A stretch of 64,000 nucleotides of DNA from the NCBI GenBank assembly GCA_903642215.1, contig CAHJWG010000004.1, positions 62,001 to 126,000 of the forward strand, in the 5' to 3' direction. Source of the DNA: Sphingobacteriaceae bacterium. GTDB lineage: Bacteria; Bacteroidota; Bacteroidia; Sphingobacteriales; Sphingobacteriaceae. Shown here piece after piece: positions 44,753-53,130 of this stretch. Under the pieces are notes generated by a model. That model worked only from the letters and a program-made list of their open reading frames with translations. It was not told where the DNA came from and searched no databases. The number at the start of each line of letters is the position of its first letter. The first letter of the stretch is position 1. The translations under genes were made by a program, and so were the position numbers.

Positions 44753-44863
44753 GTTTTAAACACGATGGCACTGCTAAACGGTGCTTCAATTTTACGTGTG
44801 CATGATGTGAAAGAAGCGGTAGAAGCGGTGAAGTTGTTTGAGGCGTATCAGGCTAAAATTTAA
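44753..44863 (+). pseudogene. Displaced 3' end of folP (direct repeat copy 2)
   Basis: Copy 2 of the 100-bp repeat. In the folP frame it reads through NGASILRVHDVKEAVEAVKL then FEAYQAKI and an in-frame TAA at 44861. The frame is intact and ends in a different, plausible C-terminus, as expected of an original gene end cut off from its gene. It has no start codon. Confidence 0.8.
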
Positions 44864-44887
44864 TTTAAATTAATTTGTATTTAAATT

Positions 44888-44901
44888 ACTAAATATTTAG
44901 T
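44888..44901. promoter_or_regulatory. 14-bp palindrome ACTAAATATTTAGT upstream of the TPR-TlpA gene
   Basis: A perfect palindrome 44 bp before the ATG at 44946, related to the 17-bp palindrome at 7880-7896. Possible operator for a dimeric repressor; none is encoded nearby. Confidence 0.45.
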
Positions 44902-44945
44902 TTAGTAGTGATTCTATTATAAACCTCCCACTAAATTATTACGTT

Positions 44946-46490
44946 ATGAAAAGTTTTGTTAAGGTAAAGCACTTCGCTATAATGCTTCTTTTATGCCTGT
45001 TTTTTTATCAAGGTAAAGCACAACAAAAATTTACAAAAACTGCGGCGCAACTGGCAGAAATAAAAAAGTTGAAAGCAAAGGTTGAAGCAAACCCTTCGGA
45101 TATGAAAGCGCACGAAAACTACATCTGGGCATATAATCCTGATGACTCATCGCTAACAGTGCAGTATCAAATATGGATGAAGCAATTTCCTAAAAATTAT
45201 ATCGTGCCGTTTGCAATTGGTCAAATTTTAGAAAATCGTGAAAACACAAATGCAGCTGAGTTTTTGTTACAGGCAAGTGCTTTAAAACCGGATAATGCCG
45301 CTATTTGGACTTCTTTGGCGGGAACAACTTATATGACTAATGATACTGTAAAAAGGAAGATTTATTTACAAAAAGCTGCACAATTAGAGCCTAAAAATCC
45401 GAAATATGTATTCAATTATATTCTTTCTTTAAAAGATACAGATCCCGAAAAGTATGATTCTTTATCGATTGACATCGCCAGAAAATTTCCTGATGATGAA
45501 GTCGGGATTGAAGCATTAAGTTTGCTCGCACAAAAAACAACTGTTCCGCAAGAAAAAATTGCCTACTATAAACAGATTTTTAATCGGAAAACTAATCATA
45601 AATCCGGTTGGTTTGTAGGAGCAATGGAGTATTATTCTGATATTTTGCTCCAAACCGATCCTGCACAAGCCTTTGAATTAGGTACAGCAATTATTTTAGA
45701 TAATAATCTTTACCTGGATTTATGGCATGAACGCTTAGTGGTTGCAGATGCGTTTTTAAAAGCTAAAGCAAGTTTGGAGACCCAAAAACCAAATGATGCA
45801 ATAGTGTTACTGAACAAAGTAAGGCTTAGAAATCAAGTTTTGGGACGGGTTATCGGAGTAGAAGAATACTTGAATCTTTTTAAGGCAGAAGCACTGGATT
45901 CTGCAAAATTATTTAAGGCAGCTTACGATACGGTTGCAGTATATTATAGCAAAAATCCAAGTGAAAAGCTACAATCGGCTTTGTATAAATATGGGAAACA
46001 ATCTGGCATGGATTCGGCTACGGTTAACAATGATGTTGCCTTAAAACGCAGTAGTCGGGCCAAGCAAGCAACAGAATTTTCACTGGAAAGTTATACTGAC
46101 GGTTTCAAGAAATCACTTTCTGATTACCGCGGAAAAGTAGTTTTGTTAACTTATTGGTTTCCGGGTTGCGGTCCCTGCCGCGGAGAATTTCCACACTTTG
46201 AATCTGTATTAAAAAAGTTTAACAGAAATGATGTTGCTTATTTGGGTTTAAATGTAGAACCAGCACAGGATACTGCGGTGATGCCATTTTTAAAAGATAG
46301 TGGTTTTAGCTTTACACCGTTGCATGACAGCCGAGGCAGGATGAAAGGTAACTTGGATGATGCAAACTCAGAGCCAACCAATTTTTTGATCGATCGAAAT
46401 GGCCGTGTTGTTTTTTCAAAGTTTAGGATTAATGCAGAAAATGAAAAAACTTTAGAACTGATGATTAAAGAACTGCTGGCGGCAAAATAA
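44946..46490 (+). CDS. TlpA-like disulfide reductase with N-terminal TPR-like region
   Basis: 514 residues. Signal peptide FAIMLLLCLFFYQGKAQQ, then about 340 residues of TPR-like helical repeats (PSDMKAHENYIWAYNPDDSS, NAAEFLLQASALKPDNAAIW), then a TlpA/AhpC-type thioredoxin domain with SDYRGKVVLLTYWFPGCGPC followed by RGEFPHFE, and PTNFLIDRNGRVV. The CGPC pair suggests reductase activity in the periplasm. It resembles but is not identical in plan to the preceding thioredoxin gene. An element copy encodes part of the signal peptide (44983-44993). Confidence 0.85.
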   Translation: MKSFVKVKHFAIMLLLCLFFYQGKAQQKFTKTAAQLAEIKKLKAKVEANPSDMKAHENYIWAYNPDDSSLTVQYQIWMKQFPKNYIVPFAIGQILENRENTNAAEFLLQASALKPDNAAIWTSLAGTTYMTNDTVKRKIYLQKAAQLEPKNPKYVFNYILSLKDTDPEKYDSLSIDIARKFPDDEVGIEALSLLAQKTTVPQEKIAYYKQIFNRKTNHKSGWFVGAMEYYSDILLQTDPAQAFELGTAIILDNNLYLDLWHERLVVADAFLKAKASLETQKPNDAIVLLNKVRLRNQVLGRVIGVEEYLNLFKAEALDSAKLFKAAYDTVAVYYSKNPSEKLQSALYKYGKQSGMDSATVNNDVALKRSSRAKQATEFSLESYTDGFKKSLSDYRGKVVLLTYWFPGCGPCRGEFPHFESVLKKFNRNDVAYLGLNVEPAQDTAVMPFLKDSGFSFTPLHDSRGRMKGNLDDANSEPTNFLIDRNGRVVFSKFRINAENEKTLELMIKELLAAK

Positions 46491-46495
46491 TAATG

Positions 46496-46506
46496 TAAAA
46501 GAAGCA
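46496..46506 (+). repeat. TAAAAGAAGYA element right after the TPR-TlpA gene
   Basis: TAAAAGAAGCA, 5 bp past the stop codon, sense orientation. Confidence 0.75.
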
Positions 46507-46564
46507 TAGAATTATTGAGGGCTTATTAAGCAGGAAATAAGAAAACTGATCGCTGTTTGTATCT

Positions 46565-46598
46565 AAAAAAGGAGTTGGCAGAAAACCAACTCCTTTTC
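46565..46598. terminator. Bidirectional Rho-independent terminator
   Basis: AAAAGGAGTTGG and CCAACTCCTTTT form a perfect 12-bp stem between two convergent genes. Confidence 0.9.
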
Positions 46599-46606
46599 AT
46601 TTTTAA

Positions 46607-47245
46607 TTATAAACCGGCAACAAAAGGAGCTTTTCTAAAATAAAACTCATCTTCAATTTGATCAATTACAAAATCAGCTAAATCAGTTGTGCTGATTTTA
46701 TTGCCTACACAATCGTACAAGTTTGCAAGGGTTCCATGTCTTTCTGAGGTTTGTTCAATAAAGGGCAATCTTATAAAAGTCCAGTCAGTTTTGCTATTGC
46801 TTAATATTTCAAAAGCTAACTGTCTGTCGGCAACTGCTTCTGGAAAGGTTTTCCGCATCCATTCAGTACTTGCTTTGTTTTTAACACTTTTTTGATCGCC
46901 CAAAACATCAACATTTAAACCGGCCAGCAATAAGTAACGGCTTAGTTGAAATTCTTCCATTGCTTTTAAAACGTTTTTTGTAGCCAGACTTTGAACCAAA
47001 GGTTCATCTTTTCTTGGCCCAATCGAACTGATTACAGCTTGACAACCGCTTAATAAAAATCTCGCTGTTTCGTAATCTTTGATATCTCCTTTTACAATTT
47101 CTAATAACGGATGTGAAATTGAGAAGTTTTCGGGCTGTCTGATCAATGCTTTTACAGCATATTCTTGGTTAAGTAATTCTTGCAGAATGTATTTTCCTGC
47201 TTTGCCAGTTGCACCAAGCAGGGCGACTTTTATAGGTTGGTTCAT
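46607..47245 (-). CDS. NAD(P)-binding SDR-like (NmrA/atypical) protein
   Basis: 212 residues with a Rossmann fold: VALLGATGKAGKYILQELL, then LEIVKGDIKDYETARFLLSG and AVISSIGPRKDE, and FLRL-type TDWTFIRLPFI. It belongs to the atypical short-chain dehydrogenases (NAD(P)H-binding, NmrA-like). No catalytic YxxxK is evident, so it may be a sensor or a non-oxidative enzyme. Monocistronic. Confidence 0.8.
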   Translation of the reverse strand: MNQPIKVALLGATGKAGKYILQELLNQEYAVKALIRQPENFSISHPLLEIVKGDIKDYETARFLLSGCQAVISSIGPRKDEPLVQSLATKNVLKAMEEFQLSRYLLLAGLNVDVLGDQKSVKNKASTEWMRKTFPEAVADRQLAFEILSNSKTDWTFIRLPFIEQTSERHGTLANLYDCVGNKISTTDLADFVIDQIEDEFYFRKAPFVAGL

Positions 47246-47332
47246 GGTCTTTCTTTATAAAATTTTGAAAATAGTTATACTTCATCGTAAATGTGAAGAT
47301 TACGATGTCAGCACCTTATTTATTTAGGCACT

Positions 47333-47343
47333 TAAAAGAAGTA
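47333..47343 (+). repeat. TAAAAGAAGYA element
   Basis: TTTAGGCACTTAAAAGAAGT then A between two leftward genes, antisense to both. Confidence 0.65.
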
Positions 47344-47412
47344 TTTTATAAAGAGAGTAGAATGAGCTAAAAGTAGAAATTAATATTGAATTATGGTATA
47401 ATTAGGATTAAA

Positions 47413-48747
47413 TCAAAACTCATTAATCGCAATTCCCAAATCGTAAACCGATACTTTTTCCGGAAGTTTATTTTGTAAAATGCTGCTTCCGGCTGCACTG
47501 CGGTAACCGCCGGCACAATGCACCACGATTGGTTTTTCCGTTGAGATTTCGCTGATTCTTTCGCGCAGTTCGGGCAAAGGGATTTTTAAGGAATCCGTAA
47601 AAATCGGATGTTCTTTAACTTCGTTTGCATTGCGGATATCGATTATCTGATAATCGTTAAGGTGGTTTTTAAAATCTTCTGTGTCTAACGATACTGTTTT
47701 TATCGACCCAAAATCGAAAACAAAAGCGGCTTTGATCAGGGTTTCGTAACCGATTTTAGCGGTTCTTTTAATCATTTCCTGCAAAATAATGTCGTTTTCG
47801 GCAGTCAGGTAAAATTCTTCTCCGGGAGAAATAATACTGCCCAGCCAGGTTTCAAATTTGCCATTTTCCATCAGGTTGATGGAATTTGGTAAATGATCTT
47901 GTTTAAATTGTGAAGCTGGCCGCGTATCGATAATGATTATATTTTCTTTTAAACCGATCAGGTTATCATGTTTTAACAACGGAATATTTTTGATGGTTGA
48001 AGCTAAACCCGGCACACCTTTTTTATTCAGTTCTACATTGAACGGAAAATATTTTGGCACAAACGGCTGGTCTTCAATCAAAGCTTTAATAAAAGTTGCT
48101 TCGGTCATTTTTTGTAACGACCAGTTACCCAGTTTTTCCGCATAAATTGTACTGCTGCTGGCATCGCTCAAAGCTTTTCCGCATAAAGTTCCGGCACCAT
48201 GCGCAGGATAAACGATAATGTCATCAGCCAAAACCATCAATTTTTCGTGGAGTGAGTGATACATTTGTGCAGCCAGTTCTTCGCGTTTTGTAGTAATATT
48301 TCCTGTATTTTCCCTCAAATCCGGCCGGCCGCAATCGCCGATAAACAAAGTATCGCCGGTAAAAACAGCTTTATCTTTGCCTTCGTGTTCTAAAATAATA
48401 CTGATACTATCCGGAGAATGGCCGGGCGTATTTACTGCTTTCAGCTTAACTTTTCCAAACGAAATTACGTTGCCGTCATCAAAAGTTTGGTGCGGATAAG
48501 CGGCATCTATCAGTTTAGAACAGTAAATAGTTGCGCCCAAGTTTTGGTATAATTCTAAATGTCCGCTTACAAAATCGGCGTGCGGATGTGTTTCAATCAC
48601 ACCGATAATTTTTACTTGGTTTGCTTCTGCAAAAGCCAAATAAGGGGAAACATCCCTTGCCGGATCTACCAAAACGATCTCGCCTGCACTCAAGATTGCA
48701 TAAGCGTAATGCGAAAGGCTTTTATCTTCAAACTGTTCAATTTTCAT
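47413..48747 (-). CDS. Persulfide dioxygenase-rhodanese fusion (CstB-like)
   Basis: 444 residues. N-terminal metallo-beta-lactamase domain (about 1-235) with IETHPHADFVSGHLELY, HSPDSISII and FTGDTLFIGDCGRPDLR, matching ETHE1/CstB persulfide dioxygenases. Two rhodanese domains follow. The first (about 265-350, IIIDTRPASQFKQDHLPNSI) lacks the catalytic Cys; the second (about 360-444) has VVHCAGGYRSAAG with Cys. CstB converts persulfides to thiosulfate, which fits the downstream YeeE/YedE and TauE/SafE neighbours. Last gene of a leftward cluster. Confidence 0.9.
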   Translation of the reverse strand: MKIEQFEDKSLSHYAYAILSAGEIVLVDPARDVSPYLAFAEANQVKIIGVIETHPHADFVSGHLELYQNLGATIYCSKLIDAAYPHQTFDDGNVISFGKVKLKAVNTPGHSPDSISIILEHEGKDKAVFTGDTLFIGDCGRPDLRENTGNITTKREELAAQMYHSLHEKLMVLADDIIVYPAHGAGTLCGKALSDASSSTIYAEKLGNWSLQKMTEATFIKALIEDQPFVPKYFPFNVELNKKGVPGLASTIKNIPLLKHDNLIGLKENIIIIDTRPASQFKQDHLPNSINLMENGKFETWLGSIISPGEEFYLTAENDIILQEMIKRTAKIGYETLIKAAFVFDFGSIKTVSLDTEDFKNHLNDYQIIDIRNANEVKEHPIFTDSLKIPLPELRERISEISTEKPIVVHCAGGYRSAAGSSILQNKLPEKVSVYDLGIAINEF

Positions 48748-48783
48748 AGTTTTTTTACTTCAAATTCGGCTGATTTTTTTTGA

Positions 48784-48794
48784 TGCTTCTTTTA
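48784..48794 (-). repeat. TAAAAGAAGYA element overlapping a YeeE/YedE stop codon
   Basis: TGCTTCTTTTA on the plus strand; its final TTA (48792-48794) is the TAA stop of the leftward gene 48792-49208. Confidence 0.75.
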
Positions 48795-49208
48795 ATGAGG
48801 TAATTTTTCTTTGATCAAACCGTAAAACCAGGTTCCGGCAACGGCACTTAACAGCGTAACAGTAATCACCATAAAACCGCTTCCTATTTGGGCGAACAGC
48901 GGCCCCGGACAAGCACCTGTTATTGCCCATCCTAATCCAAAAATTAATCCGCCGTAAACGTTTCCCCAGTGGAAAGTCTTGTCAGGAATAACGACAGTTT
49001 GCCGATCAATCGTTTTAATTTGAAAGCGTTTGATCAGCAAAATGGAAATCATGGCGACAAGAATGGCGCTGCCGATAACGCCATACATGTGGAATGCCTG
49101 CAAGCGGAACATTTCTTGAATGCGGAACCAGGAAATCACTTCGGATTTGACGAGGATTATGCCGAACAATAATCCTACAACCAGATGTTTTATGTTTTTC
49201 ATCAGCAA
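48792..49208 (-). CDS. YeeE/YedE half-transporter, C-terminal type (DUF6691)
   Basis: 138 residues with four hydrophobic segments. The signature VYGGLIFGLGWAITGACPGP then LFAQIGSG carries the conserved Cys of YeeE/YedE sulfur-compound transporters. The family's full-length proteins move thiosulfate; here the function is split over this gene and the next upstream one, as in the PmpA/PmpB pair. The two genes abut with no spacer. Confidence 0.86.
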   Translation of the reverse strand: MLMKNIKHLVVGLLFGIILVKSEVISWFRIQEMFRLQAFHMYGVIGSAILVAMISILLIKRFQIKTIDRQTVVIPDKTFHWGNVYGGLIFGLGWAITGACPGPLFAQIGSGFMVITVTLLSAVAGTWFYGLIKEKLPH

Positions 49209-49772
49209 TTATAGTTGAAGTAGGAAAGGTAAGATGAGCCACGTCATGATAAAACCGCCGATCATAAAGCAGCAGGTTGCTACCAGCGAAGGCCATTGCA
49301 GCGAAGAAATCCCCATAATTGCGTGGCCCGAAGTACAGCCTCCCGCGTAGCGTGTACCAAAACCGACCAGGAAACCGCCAACAACGATAAAAACAAAACC
49401 TCTTAACGTAAATAGTTGCGTGAAGCTGAAAATATCCTTCGGCAGCAATCCGGTAAAATCTTTTACGCCTTGTTGCCGAAGCAGATTTGCAGTTGCCGGA
49501 TTGATATGAACATTGCCGGGAACCGACAGCAGATCAGTTGCGATAAACCCACCCAGGATAATGCCTAAAGCAAAAAATAAATTCCAGCTTTCCTTTTTCC
49601 AGTCGTATTTAAAAAAGTTGATGTTTGCCGGGATACAAGCGGCGCAAATGTGCCGCAACGAAGAGGATATACCAAAAGTTTTATTGCCTAAAAGAAGTAA
49701 GGCCGGCACTACCAAACCAATTAACGGGCCGGCAATATACCACGGCCAGGGTTGTTTAATATACTCCATCAT
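49209..49772 (-). CDS. YeeE/YedE half-transporter, N-terminal type
   Basis: 187 residues, about five TM segments. GFGTRYAGGCTSGHAIMGIS is the Cys-containing pore signature of YeeE/YedE; a further CIPANI segment and a Cys pair (ATCCFMIGG) occur. It should act with the downstream half to import thiosulfate or another sulfur species. Located between TauE/SafE (2-bp gap) and the second half. Confidence 0.88.
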   Translation of the reverse strand: MMEYIKQPWPWYIAGPLIGLVVPALLLLGNKTFGISSSLRHICAACIPANINFFKYDWKKESWNLFFALGIILGGFIATDLLSVPGNVHINPATANLLRQQGVKDFTGLLPKDIFSFTQLFTLRGFVFIVVGGFLVGFGTRYAGGCTSGHAIMGISSLQWPSLVATCCFMIGGFIMTWLILPFLLQL

Positions 49773-49774
49773 TT

Positions 49775-50563
49775 TTATTTATAAATTGTACTGATCAACA
49801 CAAACACGCCCATTATCAAAACGAACCACCCAAACGCAGGTTTAAGTTTTGCATCCGGCACGTAAGCGGAAAGGTAGCTTCCGGCAATAATCCCAAAAAT
49901 GGCAAAGCCCGAAAAAATTAGTAAAAAGGAATAATCTATTACGATATGACGGCTGATATCACCTAAAACACCTAATAAAGAACTGATGGTAATGATCATT
50001 AATGAAGTTCCGACTGCTTTTTTCATCCTTAATCCCGCAAATAAAACCAGTGACGGGATAATCAGAAAGCCGCCGCCAACACCTACAAAGCCAGTGATTG
50101 TGCCAACGAGGATACTTTGTAAAACAAGCCGGTAATAATTTATTTCGGTTGCAGCAAGTGCAGCTGCTTTGCTCTTTTTTAGCATGGAAAGTGATGCCGC
50201 TAACATCAGCAAGGCAAAAACCAGCATGAGTAAATCAGGTTTGGTTAGTTCAAAAGTCCCGAAATTTAACAAGTGATGCGGCAGAGCGGGCATTACCCAT
50301 TTTCGCATGGTAAAAACAGCTAACAACGAAGGAATACCGAAAATTAAGGCAATTTTATAATCAACATTATTTTTTTGATGATAACTGATAGTACCGGCAG
50401 AAGTAGTAATGCCAACGATAAAAAGCGAATAGGTAGAAGCCAGAACAGGATCGATGCGGAAAAAATAAACTAAAATGGGTATGGTTAAGATAGAACCGCC
50501 GCCGCCAATTAAACCTAACGACAACCCGATTAAAACTGATGCTGCGTAACCTATAATTTCCAC
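49775..50563 (-). CDS. Sulfite exporter TauE/SafE family permease
   Basis: 262 residues with eight predicted TM segments in two repeats (AASVLIGLSLGLIGGGGSIL at the start and SILVGTITGFVGVGGGFLII in the second), the double G-rich signature of TauE/SafE. Such proteins export sulfite or sulfonates. First gene of the cluster after the Crp/Fnr gene, followed by the YeeE/YedE pair. Confidence 0.9.
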   Translation of the reverse strand: MEIIGYAASVLIGLSLGLIGGGGSILTIPILVYFFRIDPVLASTYSLFIVGITTSAGTISYHQKNNVDYKIALIFGIPSLLAVFTMRKWVMPALPHHLLNFGTFELTKPDLLMLVFALLMLAASLSMLKKSKAAALAATEINYYRLVLQSILVGTITGFVGVGGGFLIIPSLVLFAGLRMKKAVGTSLMIITISSLLGVLGDISRHIVIDYSFLLIFSGFAIFGIIAGSYLSAYVPDAKLKPAFGWFVLIMGVFVLISTIYK

Positions 50564-50620
50564 CTGATTAATTTACCTTCCAAAGGTGGTTTTTTAGCCC
50601 GTATTTATTTGTGACTTATG

Positions 50621-51229
50621 TTACAAAAAACTTTTTAACACAATTTTATTGCGGGAAAGGCCGATCATGTTTTGTTTTTCCATCTGTTTTAACAGTCGGG
50701 AAATAACTTCACGGGTGGTGCCCAGTTCTTCGGCAAGTTGCTGATGCGTGATATTAATTTCTTCGGATTGATAAATTACAGCTTTTTTTTTCAGTAGTTC
50801 TACAATCCTTAAATCCAGTTTTTGGAAAGCCACGGCGTTAATCACCGATAATAATTCTTCAAAACGTTTGTGGTATAACTTAAAAATAAAATCGGCCCAC
50901 TCCGGGTAAACTTTAATCCATTCGCTGGCTTTTGTAATCGGAATCATCAAAACTTCAGCATCTTCTTCCACAATTGCCCGCACTTTGCTGGTATCATCAT
51001 GTATCCCGGCCAAAAAAGACATGATGCAGCTTTCGCCCGGTTTGATGTAGTACAGCAAGATTTCCCTGCCATCCTCGTCTTGCCGCATCACCCGGATGCT
51101 TCCTGATAAAACTACCGGAATAGCACGGATATAACTGTTTGATTGTACCAGTACAGTTTCGGCAGGCAGGTTTTTATGCAAACTATTGGTTCGTACTTCT
51201 TCTTCTAAAATTGCACCAAAAAGTTTCAT
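50621..51229 (-). CDS. Crp/Fnr-family transcriptional regulator
   Basis: About 202 residues from the ATG at 51227-51229 (MKLFGAILEEEVRTNSLHKN), preferred over a start six codons upstream. A cNMP-binding-like beta domain (IRVMRQDEDGREILLYYIKP then GESCIMSFLAG) is followed by a helix-turn-helix, QQLAEELGTTREVISRLLKQ. It sits upstream of the sulfur cluster in the same direction with a 57-bp gap and is the obvious candidate regulator of it; the inducer (sulfide or polysulfide) is inferred. Confidence 0.9.
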   Translation of the reverse strand: MKLFGAILEEEVRTNSLHKNLPAETVLVQSNSYIRAIPVVLSGSIRVMRQDEDGREILLYYIKPGESCIMSFLAGIHDDTSKVRAIVEEDAEVLMIPITKASEWIKVYPEWADFIFKLYHKRFEELLSVINAVAFQKLDLRIVELLKKKAVIYQSEEINITHQQLAEELGTTREVISRLLKQMEKQNMIGLSRNKIVLKSFL

Positions 51230-51351
51230 ACGATAAATGTAGATCAAAACCGTTGGTTAAAAGTTATGCTAACGTCATTTCAAAAGCTACAATTTCCTTT
51301 TTTAATATTTTTGTTAAAAATGATTTCATTAATTATGTAATTTTAAATCTC

Positions 51352-52008
51352 ATGAAAACGAAACTCTTATTTTTTAGCTGCTTGCTGGCAACGCTTTCCT
51401 GTTTTGCACAAATGAGCCAAACCGATAAACAGAATTTTAAAACAGTAGCACTTTCTAAAGATCAATCCGCCGCCGGTTTAATTATAAAAAAATGGGCCGT
51501 GCCTATCCGATATAAAGTTTACAGCGCAAAAGGAGCATATTCATCTACAGAAATAGATTCTGTTTTTAGTCAGATCAAGGCATTTACCAGTTTAGATATT
51601 GCTGTTGCTAAAACGGATGACGAAGTTAATTTTTCAGTTTTTCTCGGTAGCAAAAATGATTTTGGAAGCCAGATTCCATCGGCTATTGCCCAATCTTTTA
51701 GCCAGTACGGCGGCACTTATTACAAGTTCAACGGGAAAGGGGAAATTTATCAGGCTATTGATTTAATTACGATTACCGGTTTTTCAGATCAGCTTGCTGC
51801 GCGCAGTGCCATCCGAAAAAGTATAACAAAGCTGTTCGGTTTTTTTACACCGCTGCAAAGTAACCCAAGCAGTATCTTTTATTCGCAAAGTAATAACGTG
51901 GTTAAGTTTGACAGCTATGATTCTTTTTTGATCCGCTTGCTGTACAGTCCGCGTTTTACACCGGGCATGGCAGCAGCACAAGTGGATGAAGTGCTTAGCA
52001 AGATGTAA
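51352..52008 (+). CDS. Secreted DUF2927-like protein
   Basis: About 218 residues from the ATG at 51352, which gives a signal peptide (MKTKLLFFSCLLATLSCFAQ); longer in-frame starts overlap the divergent regulator gene. The mature part IRYKVYSAKGAYSSTEIDSV, DEVNFSVFLGS, and the terminal SPRFTPGMAAAQVDEVL resemble DUF2927 (putative secreted or metallopeptidase-like) proteins; no zincin HExxH was seen. Function unknown. Followed by a strong terminator. Confidence 0.65.
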   Translation: MKTKLLFFSCLLATLSCFAQMSQTDKQNFKTVALSKDQSAAGLIIKKWAVPIRYKVYSAKGAYSSTEIDSVFSQIKAFTSLDIAVAKTDDEVNFSVFLGSKNDFGSQIPSAIAQSFSQYGGTYYKFNGKGEIYQAIDLITITGFSDQLAARSAIRKSITKLFGFFTPLQSNPSSIFYSQSNNVVKFDSYDSFLIRLLYSPRFTPGMAAAQVDEVLSKM

Positions 52009-52065
52009 AAATTATGCCGGTAAAAAAGCATCGTAATTATTTTTGATGAACATCATAACAAGAAA

Positions 52066-52092
52066 CGCCGGATAATTTACCCGGCATTTTTG
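52066..52092 (+). terminator. Rho-independent terminator
   Basis: GCCGG and CCGGC pair around ATAATTTAC, followed by ATTTTTGATTTT. A degraded element (GGTAAAAAAGCATC at 52018) precedes it. Confidence 0.75.
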
Positions 52093-52111
52093 ATTTTAAC
52101 ATATTTTTACT

Positions 52112-52124
52112 GATAAAAGAAGCA
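52112..52124 (+). repeat. TAAAAGAAGYA element abutting the mlaD-like stop
   Basis: TTTTTACTGATAAAAGAAGC then A; its last base is immediately followed by the stop codon of the leftward MCE gene (52125). Confidence 0.75.
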
Positions 52125-53126
52125 TTACTGATTTGTAGTTTTTGGCGTTGCAGCGGCGGCGGCTTCTGCTTTTTCCCGCTTTTTGAAAAATCCGCGGAGT
52201 AAAAAATTATGTTGAACAGCTTCTAAATCATCATTTAGTTTTACCGAGCTTTCCTGCAAATTGCCCATGGTAGATTTAATTTGATCAGCTGTTTTTTGAT
52301 CGTTCAACAGCAAACCCATTGCATTGTCGGTACTGTTTAGTTTGTTGCTTGCTTTGCTTAAATTATCCGTGATTACAGATGCTTTTGCAGAAGTTTCTTT
52401 CAACTGTTCGGCCGTTGCAGAAAGCCTGTTAAATACCGTTGTATCGGTTAACATTTTATCCGCCAAACCTCCTTTAGTATTAAGTTTTACAGAAAACTTG
52501 CCTAATTGTCCGGCTAACTGAGCAGAAGTTTTAGTCGTTTTTTGCAGATTTAACATAATTGCGCGGAAGCTATTTGCCAAAGTAGAATCCGTTAATACGG
52601 CACCGGCGGTTCCTTTTCCTTTTACAATATCTGCACTTAATTTTTTAAAATTAGTGGTAATCCCAATCAGGTTTTCATTATTTTCCTGGAACGTTTTCAT
52701 AATGTCATCGGTAGAAAGTTCTTTTTGAACCTGCAAAATATCGCCATCTTCTATTTCAGGCATTTTTTGATTTCCACCAAAAATCACAATCAGTTTATTA
52801 CCGATCAAACCATCAGAACTTAGTTTAGCACTGGCATCTTTCCGGATATATTGCTGGGCAGATTTTTCTATGCTCATAGAAACTTCTACCTGCGATTTAC
52901 CATAAAATTTGATTGTTTTTACGGTGCCTATCTTCACTCCGGAAAACCAAACGTTATTTCCGGGTTTTAAACCGCCGATATCATTAAAAACCGCATTGAT
53001 ACGAAGTGATTTTACAAAAGATTTTTGCTGGCCGCCCAGTACAAATATCCCAACAATGAAAATTAAAAGACCAAAAAATATAAATACACCAACTAATATG
53101 TTTCGTTTGGTTTCCGCTGTCTGCAT
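52125..53126 (-). CDS. mlaD: MlaD-type MCE domain lipid-transport protein
   Basis: 333 residues. One N-terminal TM anchor (NILVGVFIFFGLLIFIVGIF) then a single MCE domain (LRINAVFNDIGGLKPGNNVW then FSGVKIGTVKTIKFY), and a long helical C-terminus with coiled-coil character (LADKMLTDTTVFNRLSATAE). MCE proteins form hexameric periplasmic rings binding phospholipids. Last gene of mlaE-mlaF-mlaD; only 4 bp from the ATPase gene. Confidence 0.9.
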   Translation of the reverse strand: MQTAETKRNILVGVFIFFGLLIFIVGIFVLGGQQKSFVKSLRINAVFNDIGGLKPGNNVWFSGVKIGTVKTIKFYGKSQVEVSMSIEKSAQQYIRKDASAKLSSDGLIGNKLIVIFGGNQKMPEIEDGDILQVQKELSTDDIMKTFQENNENLIGITTNFKKLSADIVKGKGTAGAVLTDSTLANSFRAIMLNLQKTTKTSAQLAGQLGKFSVKLNTKGGLADKMLTDTTVFNRLSATAEQLKETSAKASVITDNLSKASNKLNSTDNAMGLLLNDQKTADQIKSTMGNLQESSVKLNDDLEAVQHNFLLRGFFKKREKAEAAAAATPKTTNQ

Positions 53127-53130
53127 GATA

